Shown here piece after piece: positions 1 to 5,349 of a DNA stretch of 6,591 bases. Position 1 is the stretch's first letter, and each line of letters begins with the position of its first letter. The notes below the pieces were generated by a model. The model worked only from the letters and a program-made list of their open reading frames with translations, ran no database searches and was not told where the DNA came from. Position numbers and translations under genes: made by a program. The DNA comes from Alphaproteobacteria bacterium (lineage in GTDB: Bacteria > Pseudomonadota > Alphaproteobacteria > ATCC43930 > CGMCC-115725), in assembly GCA_030037055.1 (NCBI GenBank), contig JASHRZ010000599.1, positions 1 to 6,591 on the forward strand, given 5' to 3'.

Positions 1-1653
1 GGCGGCGATCGACCAGGCGTCCTTGCCGGTATCGAGCTCGCCGATGACGCGGATCTCCGCTGGCGCCAGGCCCAGCATGTCGCCTACCACCTGCGCCAGC
101 ACGGTGCGGTGGCCCTGGCCCTGCGGCACCGAGGCGACATGGACGCTGACGCCGCCCAAGGGATCGAGCGCCACAGTAGCGGTCGCCTGTGCGCCGCTTT
201 TGGGGCCCGCCTTGCGCCGCTCCTCGGGCGTCAGCACGGTGGTGATGTAGCCCATATTGGAGATCGAGGGCTCGACCACCGCGGCATAGCCGACGCCGTA
301 GAGCCGGCCGGCGGCGCGCGCCGCACGCTGCCGCTCCTTCAGCTCGTTGAGGCCGCCCTCGGCCACGGCGATGTCGAGCGCGCGCTGGAAATCGCCGGAA
401 TCGAGCAGCGCGCCGCCAGGACACCGATAGGGAAAGGCGCCTCCCGGCACGAGATTGCGGCGAATCACTTCGAGCGGATCGAGATCGAGCGTGACGGCGA
501 TGCGCTGCATCAGCCGCTCGAGCGGGAAATAAACCTGCGGACCGCCGAAGCCGCGCACCAGCCCCGAAGGCGTCTTGTTGGTGAGCACCACGCGGTTGCG
601 GATGGCGAGATGCCGCAGCTTGTAAGCGCCGCTCATATTGCCGTGCATGCGATAGAGCGTCGCCGGCTCAGGCGCGCGCAGATAGGCGCCGCAATCCTCG
701 AGCTGGTCCCAGCTGAGCGCCGTGATCTCGCCCTCGGCGCTCACCGCCGCCTCGAGGGTGGTAACGCGGTTGGTGGCCGAGGTCGCAGCCTGGAGATGCT
801 CGAGCCGGTCCTCGATCCATTTCACCGGCCGGCCGCAGGCGCGCGCGGCGACGCTCATCAGCACGACATAGGGGAAGACCGACTGGCGGACGCCAAAGCT
901 GCCGCCAGACTCGGGCGGCGTCCCGAGGCGCAGGCGATTGGCCGGCACCTTGAGCGCCATCGCCATGACCGGATGGAGCGCGAAAGGCCCCATGAAGCTC
1001 GATGTTGCCTCGTAGACATCGTCGGTGGGAAAATACCGCGCGAGCACGCCGAGGCATTCGATCGGCGTCACCGCGTTGCGGGGATAGTCGACGGTGACGG
1101 CGATGCGATGCCTTGCCGCGGCAAAGGCGGCGTCGGGATCGCCGTAGCGGAAGCGCCGGTCGCTGACGATGTTGCCGCCGACCGCCGGATGCAGCACCGG
1201 CGCCGCCGCAGTGGCGGCTTGGCGCGGGTCGACCACCGCGGGCAGGGGCCGGTACTCGACGGCGATGCGCTCCAGCGCATCCTCGGCGCGATAGCGGTCT
1301 TCGGCGAGAACGACGGCGACGGGCTCGCCGACATAGCGCACGCGATCGACGGCAAGGCACCAATGCTCCATCTTCTGCTTGAGGCCGACGGTGAAAGGCC
1401 GCGTCCAGCGCCGGACCTCCTCGCGCGTCACCACCGCGGCGACGCCGGGAAGCGCAAGCGCCGCCGCCCAATCGATGCCGACAAGCTCGGCATGGGCATG
1501 CGGCGAGCGCAGGATCGCCGCGTGCAGCGTGCCCGGCGCCAGCGGCAGATCGTCCATGTAGCGGCCGGCGCCGGTGAGCAGCGCCGCATCCTCGAGCCGC
1601 TCGATCGCCTGGCCGGTGCGCGCGACCTCGACGCTTCGCGCCGTGTCGTTCAT
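1..1653 (-). CDS. Molybdenum hydroxylase large subunit (xanthine/CO dehydrogenase superfamily, molybdopterin-binding), C-terminus outside window
   Basis: This gene reads without a stop for 551 codons from its start to the left edge; related subunits are usually about 750-800 residues, so roughly the last quarter is missing. Family hallmarks appear in order. The N-terminal a/b-hammerhead region includes GAGRYMDDL (28-36), LRSPHAHA (48-55) and YVGEPVAVV (107-115). The molybdopterin region has GGSFGVRQ (250-257), RGFGGPQ (367-373) and QGQGH (511-515), followed by DTGKDAWSIAA at the edge. Such proteins bind molybdopterin cytosine dinucleotide and hydroxylate purines, N-heteroaromatics, aldehydes or CO with water as the oxygen source, together with a 2Fe-2S and an FAD subunit. 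The RGFGGPQ loop is like that of xanthine dehydrogenase and differs from the CO dehydrogenase form I loop (AYxCSFR), so CO oxidation is unlikely. The substrate cannot be read from the sequence, and the active-site glutamate lies beyond the edge. The partner subunits would have to be encoded to the left. The family call is firm. Confidence 0.93.
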   Translation of the reverse strand, partial: MNDTARSVEVARTGQAIERLEDAALLTGAGRYMDDLPLAPGTLHAAILRSPHAHAELVGIDWAAALALPGVAAVVTREEVRRWTRPFTVGLKQKMEHWCLAVDRVRYVGEPVAVVLAEDRYRAEDALERIAVEYRPLPAVVDPRQAATAAAPVLHPAVGGNIVSDRRFRYGDPDAAFAAARHRIAVTVDYPRNAVTPIECLGVLARYFPTDDVYEATSSFMGPFALHPVMAMALKVPANRLRLGTPPESGGSFGVRQSVFPYVVLMSVAARACGRPVKWIEDRLEHLQAATSATNRVTTLEAAVSAEGEITALSWDQLEDCGAYLRAPEPATLYRMHGNMSGAYKLRHLAIRNRVVLTNKTPSGLVRGFGGPQVYFPLERLMQRIAVTLDLDPLEVIRRNLVPGGAFPYRCPGGALLDSGDFQRALDIAVAEGGLNELKERQRAARAAGRLYGVGYAAVVEPSISNMGYITTVLTPEERRKAGPKSGAQATATVALDPLGGVSVHVASVPQGQGHRTVLAQVVGDMLGLAPAEIRVIGELDTGKDAWSIAA

Positions 1654-1659
1654 GGCCAT

Positions 1660-1668
1660 CCTCCCCTC
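1660..1668 (-). promoter_or_regulatory. Ribosome binding site deciding the start of the molybdenum hydroxylase gene
   Basis: On the minus strand the sequence reads GAGGGGAGG, then ATG GCC ATG. The two ATG codons are in frame. The first directly abuts the purine-rich Shine-Dalgarno sequence, which leaves no spacer. The second (1651-1653) has a 6-nt spacer and is the better start. The alternative would add only two residues (Met-Ala). Confidence 0.7.
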
Positions 1669-1702
1669 GCCGGCACTTGGCCCATTCCAGGCCCTGCGTC
1701 AT

Positions 1703-1714
1703 CGGTGTACACCG
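1703..1714. promoter_or_regulatory. Perfect 12-bp palindrome, possible operator upstream of the molybdenum hydroxylase gene
   Basis: CGGTGTACACCG is exactly self-complementary and lies about 50 nt upstream of the molybdenum hydroxylase start codon, next to an A6/T6 run. Its core resembles the general GntR-family pattern of GT and AC half-sites around a short centre. A T6 tract followed by a short dyad upstream of a start codon is a plausible operator or promoter setting. No regulator gene is in the window, so the assignment is tentative. In sequence this GC-rich, a palindrome of this length can also occur by chance. Confidence 0.35.
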
Positions 1715-1848
1715 TCGACGAAAAAACCGATTTGCGCCGGTGACGTAGCGCGCGCCGAAGCCAGGCGCGGGAGCAATGGTAAGGCCGCATCCCTCCGCCG
1801 CCAAGGCTCAGGGAAAATGCGTGAAGACGCTGCATAGGCGCCCGTGCG

Positions 1849-1886
1849 CCCTTCGACATGCACCTTCGGCGCAAGCTCAGGACGAG
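1849..1886. repeat. REP-like palindromic element (degenerate)
   Basis: The stretch begins CCCTTCGACATGCACC and ends GCTCAGGACGAG. It folds around TGCACC/GGCGCA arms with a 3-nt loop, with one A-C mismatch on the plus strand that becomes a G-U wobble on the minus strand; CCT and AGG can pair further out. From memory, many alphaproteobacterial genomes carry abundant intergenic repeats of the type CCTTCGA...TCAGGA(T/C)GAG with a GC-rich hairpin between, and this matches that general form. It sits downstream of the monooxygenase stop codon, where such elements are common and can affect mRNA 3' ends. Only one copy is in the window, so repetitiveness cannot be shown here. Confidence 0.6.
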
Positions 1887-1955
1887 AAGATCGCGGGATG
1901 GCACGAAGAATTTGGTCTCATCTCCGCCAACCCTGTCGGTCCAGCGGAAGCAGCC

Positions 1956-3137
1956 TTACAGGAACAAGGGGTCGGCCTCGAGGCCGAGGAGGTATTTGCC
2001 GACGGTCTCGTAATGCGAGCGGCGGCCTTGGAGCTGCTGCGCCACCGAATTGATGTCGCGCAGGCGGCGCTCGAAGGAGTTGCCGGCGAAGACCGAGGTG
2101 GCGCCGGCGGCGTTGTAGGCCTCGCCGGCGATCGCGCGCGCTTCGCGGATGCAATGAGTGGAGGCCAGCCGGATCGCCATGCGGTGGTTCATCGCCAGCT
2201 CGCCGCGCTCGGCCGCGCGCCAGGCGGCCTCAAGCGTGCCGCGGATATAGAACCGCGCGGAGCGCAGCCGCGCCTCCAGCTCCGCGACCTCGGTCTGGAC
2301 CACCGCGCTCATGCGCATGGTCGTCTTGTAGCCGCGCGGCGTCTTCTCGTTGGCGAGCGCGGCCAGCGCGTCGAGCATGCCGCGCGCCAGCCCGAGTGCC
2401 ACGCAGGCGAAGCCGCTCGCATACATCTGATCCGTGCGGAAACGATAGAGCGGCGACTCGACGTGCCGCTCGGCGGGCTCGTCGCGGTCGAAGCTGAAGG
2501 CGTGCGGCACGAAGAGGTCGCTCACGGCATAGCTGTCGCTGCCGGTGCCTTTGAGGCCGATCACGTCCCAGGTGTCCGTCCAGGCCGCCTTGGCGACGGG
2601 AAAGAGGAGCGTGCGCGCCACCGGCTTGCCGGTGCGCCCGCGCGGCGTGCCGTCGGCCTCGCATTCGATGCAATGGCCGCCGAGCCAGGTGGCGTGATGG
2701 CCGCCGCTGGCGAAGGACCACGCGCCGGTCACGCGCCAGCCGCCCTTGGCGGCAAGCGCCTTCACCGGCGGCGCCGCGGCGCCCCAGGCGAGGACGGCGC
2801 GCGCATCGCTCCAGATTGCGCGCGCGCTCTCCGGCGGCAAATAGGCCGCCGCCATGGCGCAGACGCCGGTCTGGCCGAGGCACCAGGCAGTGCTGGCGTC
2901 GTGACGTGCGACCTCCTCCAGCATCTCGACGAAGCGCAGCGGATCGGTCTCGGCACCGCCATAGGCACGCGGCAGCAGCATGCGGAAGAGCCCCTCCTCG
3001 TGGAGGGCGAGGACGACGGCGGGCGTCAATCGCCGCTTTCGCTCGATCTGCGGCGCGGCCGCGGTCAGCAGCGGCGCCAGGGCGCGGGCCCGGGCAAGGT
3101 GGTCGACCGGCTCCGCGCCGGACACGCGCGCGCTCAT
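1956..3137 (-). CDS. Flavin-dependent monooxygenase, acyl-CoA dehydrogenase fold (HsaA/HpaH/indole-oxygenase-like, group D)
   Basis: The 393-residue product matches the usual length of two-component flavin monooxygenases built on the acyl-CoA dehydrogenase fold. An N-terminal helical domain includes EEGLFRMLLPRAYGG (47-61) and a DAST segment (80-83). The middle beta domain has WRVTGAWSFASG (134-145) with HHATW (147-151), the typical W-x-F-x-S-G region of this group. The C-terminal four-helix domain ends in DINSVAQQLQGRRSHYE (361-377), as in 'acyl-CoA dehydrogenase type 2' C-terminal domains. Characterised relatives use reduced FMN or FAD from a separate reductase to hydroxylate phenols, steroids, indole or sulfur heterocycles. 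No acyl-CoA-specific signature was evident, so a true acyl-CoA dehydrogenase is less likely. The start lies 6 nt after the VOC gene's stop with only a weak Shine-Dalgarno, which suggests translational coupling. No reductase gene is in the window. The family is confident; the substrate is unknown. Confidence 0.85.
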   Translation of the reverse strand: MSARVSGAEPVDHLARARALAPLLTAAAPQIERKRRLTPAVVLALHEEGLFRMLLPRAYGGAETDPLRFVEMLEEVARHDASTAWCLGQTGVCAMAAAYLPPESARAIWSDARAVLAWGAAAPPVKALAAKGGWRVTGAWSFASGGHHATWLGGHCIECEADGTPRGRTGKPVARTLLFPVAKAAWTDTWDVIGLKGTGSDSYAVSDLFVPHAFSFDRDEPAERHVESPLYRFRTDQMYASGFACVALGLARGMLDALAALANEKTPRGYKTTMRMSAVVQTEVAELEARLRSARFYIRGTLEAAWRAAERGELAMNHRMAIRLASTHCIREARAIAGEAYNAAGATSVFAGNSFERRLRDINSVAQQLQGRRSHYETVGKYLLGLEADPLFL

Positions 3138-3143
3138 GAGCGG

Positions 3144-4028
3144 CTATGGGACATCTTCATGCGCCATCGCCCAGCGCCAATCCTCGTGCCCCGGCGCGAA
3201 TTTGCGGTTGCTCTGCGCCGGGTTGCGGTTGACCAGTGGCCGCGCGAAGAGCGGATGGGTCATGCTGCGGATCTCGTGCTCGAGGGTGAAGAGCAGTTTG
3301 CCGCCGTCGAGATCGACAATGTCCTTGAAGCGATACTGCCACTGGTCGCTTTCCTCGAAGACGAGACCGCGCTCGCGGAGCTTCCGGTGCGGGCCGGAGA
3401 AATCGGCGAGGTAGACCTGGACATGGTGGCCGTCATAAGGCGGGAGCGGACGGTCGGTCTCGCGATAGACGAAGGCCTGTTTGGGGCCCACTGCGCAGCG
3501 GGCAAACCGCCCCTCCTCGTCCTCGCCCTCGCTCGCCGGCGCAGCGAGGATCTCGCGATAGAAGCGGGCGATGCCCGCCGCCGTGCCCGGCGGCACGTCG
3601 AACTCGACATAGGGCATGCCGAGGGTGATGCGGCCGAAGCGCGCATCGGGCGCATAACAGCGCAGCCGGTTGCCCCAAGGCGACATTGCCTCGACATGGT
3701 CGTTGTGCTCGGCAAAGCCGAAGCGCGTGCCCTCGAGGTCGCGGCGCACCCCGGCGAGCCGGCGCAGCAGCGCCTCGCGGTCGGGCAGCACGAGCGCGAC
3801 ATGGCCGCGCAGCACCTGCGGCGCGCCGTCCGGCATGTGAAACTGGCTGCGGCCAATATTGATCCACATATTGTCGGCCCCGGTCATGAGATAGGGGTCG
3901 CGCGTCAGCCCCAAGCCGCTGACATAGAAGATTGTGGCGAGCTTCTGGTCGGGGATGCGCACATTGACATGCTCGAGCGCGACGATGTTGCCGAGATCCT
4001 CGGCGGCGCGGTCGTAAAGGGTCTCCAT
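3144..4028 (-). CDS. VOC-superfamily protein, two-domain extradiol dioxygenase/glyoxalase type
   Basis: The product has 294 residues in four beta-alpha-beta-beta-beta modules, the architecture of type I extradiol ring-cleavage dioxygenases. The modules begin near LEHVNVRIPD (18-27), RGHVALVLPD (74-83), MPYVEFDVPP (138-147) and YDGHHVQVYL (198-207), and the last ends in LFTLEHEIRS (246-255). Possible metal ligands are His20, His201/His202 and Glu250/Glu252. The position starting module 3, where classical type I enzymes have their first His, carries Val-Glu (141-142). A PcpA/LinE-like arrangement, with ligands from modules 1 and 4, fits better, but this is inference. Such enzymes cleave catechols or hydroquinones with Fe(II). 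The frame is open upstream to 4106, but the ATG at 4028 has a good Shine-Dalgarno and begins just before the first module. A tail after about residue 260 (HPLFARPLVNRNP) lies outside the modules. It is the first gene of the leftward pair with the monooxygenase. A non-oxygenase VOC function remains possible. Confidence 0.75.
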   Translation of the reverse strand: METLYDRAAEDLGNIVALEHVNVRIPDQKLATIFYVSGLGLTRDPYLMTGADNMWINIGRSQFHMPDGAPQVLRGHVALVLPDREALLRRLAGVRRDLEGTRFGFAEHNDHVEAMSPWGNRLRCYAPDARFGRITLGMPYVEFDVPPGTAAGIARFYREILAAPASEGEDEEGRFARCAVGPKQAFVYRETDRPLPPYDGHHVQVYLADFSGPHRKLRERGLVFEESDQWQYRFKDIVDLDGGKLLFTLEHEIRSMTHPLFARPLVNRNPAQSNRKFAPGHEDWRWAMAHEDVP

Positions 4029-4033
4029 CTCGA

Positions 4034-4042
4034 CCTTCCCTC
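4034..4042 (-). promoter_or_regulatory. Ribosome binding site deciding the start of the VOC gene
   Basis: On the minus strand GAGGGAAGG is followed by a 5-nt spacer and the ATG at 4026-4028. This favours a 294-residue product over an upstream in-frame start at 4106, which would add 26 residues with no fold-like character and would use up most of the divergent promoter region. Confidence 0.7.
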
Positions 4043-4148
4043 GCTGCTGCCCGTTGCGGCCGTCCAGTCTAGAGGCAGGGAGGATCGCTTTTCCAGCCGC
4101 GCGCAAGGGTCTAGGCTAAAGCCTGACCCGTGATCACCTCATGCCGCC

Positions 4149-4156
4149 GAGGAGAG
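4149..4156 (+). promoter_or_regulatory. Ribosome binding site deciding the start of the aminotransferase gene
   Basis: GAGGAGAG contains AGGAG (4150-4154) seven nt ahead of the ATG at 4162. The in-frame ATG at 4141 has no Shine-Dalgarno and would place this motif inside the coding sequence. The start at 4162 also matches the N-terminus expected for AruH-type aminotransferases. Confidence 0.75.
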
Positions 4157-4161
4157 TGGCC

Positions 4162-5349
4162 ATGCAGTTCTCGCCGCTGGTCGGCCGCATTGCCGGCAAG
4201 GGCGCCCGGGCCTGGAGCGTGCATTTCGACGCGATGCGCCAGCGCGCTCAGGGCCGCGACGTGCTGCTCCTCACCGTGGGCGATCCCGACCAGCATGCGC
4301 CCGAAGCGGTGATCGCCGCGACCGTGGCCGCGCTCCAGAGCGGAAAGACCGGGTACTCGCCGATCATCGGCCTGCCGGCGGTGCGCGCCGCCATCGCCGC
4401 CCGCGTCGAGCGCCGCAGCGGCACAGCGACCCGCGCCGAGCACGTCGCAGTGGTGCCGGGAACGCAAGCCGGACTCTTCGCCGCGCTCCAATGCATCGCC
4501 GGGCCTGGCGACGAGGTCGTGGCGCTCGAGCCGACCTACGCCACCTACGAGGCCGTCGCCGGCGCCGCCGGCGCGCGCCTAGTCACCGTGCCGCTCCGGC
4601 CCGAGACCGGGTTTCATCCCGATCTCGCGGCGCTGGCGGAGGCGATAAGCCCGCGCAGCCGCGTGCTGTGGATCAACAGCCCGCACAACCCGACCGGCGC
4701 CGTCTTCACCCGCGCGGAGATCGAGACCATCGCCGCCCTCGCCCGCCGGCACGATCTCTGGCTGTTTTCGGACGAGGTCTATGAGGACCTCGCCTTCGCC
4801 CGCCCGCATCTCAGCCCGCGCAGCTTGCCGGGCATGGCCGAGCGCACGGTGGTGGTCTCGAGCCTCTCCAAATCGCACGCCATGCCGGGCTTCCGCCTGG
4901 GCTGGGTCGTCGGCCCCGGCCAGCTCATCACGCATCTCTTCGACCTCCTGCTGTGCATGCTCTATGGCGGCCCGCCCTTCATCCAGCTCGGCGCGCTCAA
5001 GGCGCTGGAGACCGATTTGCCGGAGGCGGCGGCAATCGCCGGGGATTATCGCCGCCGCGCCGCGCTGCTCGCCGGCATCCTCGCCGAAGCGCCGCGCTGC
5101 CGGGCGATCCCGCCCGAAGGCGGCATGTTCGTGCTGCTCGACATCCGCGGCACGGGGCTCAGCGCCGAGGCATTCGCCCGTGCGCTGCTCGATGGGGAAG
5201 GCGTGGCGGCGCTACCGTGCGACGGTTTCGGGGCAAGCGCCGTCGGCCATCTCCGGCTCGCGCTGAGCCTGCCCGACGCCCGTCTCGAAGAGGCGGGACG
5301 GCGCATCGTCCGGCTGGCGCGCCGGCTCGCCGAGCGCGGCGCGGCATGA
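4162..5349 (+). CDS. PLP-dependent aminotransferase, fold type I class I/II, AruH-like
   Basis: The 395-residue product has the full set of class I/II aminotransferase motifs. These are LTVGDPD (37-43), a substrate-side Tyr in GYSP (64-67), SPHNPTG (173-179, Asn176 near the PLP phenol oxygen), SDEVYEDL (203-210, Asp204 for the pyridine nitrogen, Tyr207), SLSKSHAMPGFRLGW (234-248, Schiff-base Lys237 and phosphate-binding Arg245), and the carboxylate-binding Arg365 in GHLRLAL. From memory, the SLSKSHAM stretch, the N-terminus and the ...CMLYG...FIQ segment closely resemble Pseudomonas AruH, the arginine:pyruvate transaminase. No arginine-pathway partner (such as the 2-ketoarginine decarboxylase AruI) is present. 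The stop overlaps the kynureninase start, so a role on kynurenine, making kynurenate, or on another amino acid of the same pathway is possible. The fold and chemistry are firm; the amino donor is not. Confidence 0.92.
   Translation: MQFSPLVGRIAGKGARAWSVHFDAMRQRAQGRDVLLLTVGDPDQHAPEAVIAATVAALQSGKTGYSPIIGLPAVRAAIAARVERRSGTATRAEHVAVVPGTQAGLFAALQCIAGPGDEVVALEPTYATYEAVAGAAGARLVTVPLRPETGFHPDLAALAEAISPRSRVLWINSPHNPTGAVFTRAEIETIAALARRHDLWLFSDEVYEDLAFARPHLSPRSLPGMAERTVVVSSLSKSHAMPGFRLGWVVGPGQLITHLFDLLLCMLYGGPPFIQLGALKALETDLPEAAAIAGDYRRRAALLAGILAEAPRCRAIPPEGGMFVLLDIRGTGLSAEAFARALLDGEGVAALPCDGFGASAVGHLRLALSLPDARLEEAGRRIVRLARRLAERGAA

Larger units (their letters stand above)
1654..1955. other. Intergenic region between the monooxygenase and molybdenum hydroxylase genes
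   Basis: This 302-nt stretch separates two minus-strand genes. It contains the leader and Shine-Dalgarno of the downstream gene, a perfect palindrome (1703-1714), an A6 run just beside it (1721-1726; T6 on the minus strand), and a REP-like element (1849-1886). A small inverted repeat at 1837-1850 has GGCGC and GCGCC arms around a 4-nt loop, with no T-run on either side, so it is not a convincing intrinsic terminator. No ORF here has coding character. The gap is long enough for the molybdenum hydroxylase gene to have its own promoter, although I could not identify a convincing -35/-10 pair. Confidence 0.7.
4029..4161. promoter_or_regulatory. Divergent promoter region between the two gene groups
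   Basis: This 133-nt region separates the minus-strand VOC gene from the plus-strand aminotransferase gene, so it must hold the promoters of both groups unless one has a distant start. It contains an inverted repeat (AGGCT and AGCCT arms, 2-nt centre, 4113-4124) and a TGATCA palindrome (4131-4136). On the minus strand, TGGAAA and TAGACT are spaced by 18 nt and could be a weak sigma-70-type promoter for the VOC gene. For the rightward side I found no clear -35/-10 pair. A shared regulator acting here would coordinate both groups, but no regulator gene is in the window. Confidence 0.7.

Noticed and set aside
1..1653. Carbon monoxide dehydrogenase large subunit (coxL) for the molybdenum hydroxylase
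   Set aside because: The CO dehydrogenase form I loop AYxCSFR is absent; the equivalent site reads LVRGFGGPQ.
109..1743. 544-codon open frame on the plus strand opposite the molybdenum hydroxylase gene
   Set aside because: It is the antisense shadow of a gene with strong molybdopterin-binding motifs, and its own translation has no family character.
668..1804. 378-codon minus-strand frame beginning in the intergenic region, with a purine-rich stretch before its ATG
   Set aside because: It overlaps the molybdenum hydroxylase gene in another frame, and its translation is Arg/Ala-rich without motifs.
1790..1835. Plus-strand stretch with GGCTCAGGGAAAATG, faintly like part of a glycine riboswitch
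   Set aside because: The rest of the conserved core is not seen, and no plus-strand gene lies downstream for it to control.
1837..1850. GGCGC/GCGCC hairpin as an intrinsic terminator for the monooxygenase gene
   Set aside because: The stem is only 5 bp with no T-run on either strand; it is noted in the intergenic entry but not called a terminator.
1776..4133. 785-codon open frame on the plus strand opposite the monooxygenase and VOC genes
   Set aside because: It covers two minus-strand genes with clear family motifs. Its translation is low-complexity, Arg/Ala/Gly/His-rich, with no recognisable domain. Long antisense frames are expected in GC-rich coding DNA.
4953..5345. In-frame upstream extension of kynureninase inside the aminotransferase gene
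   Set aside because: The extra residues are Arg/Pro-rich out-of-frame translation of the aminotransferase. The kynureninase family N-terminus fits the ATG at 5346.
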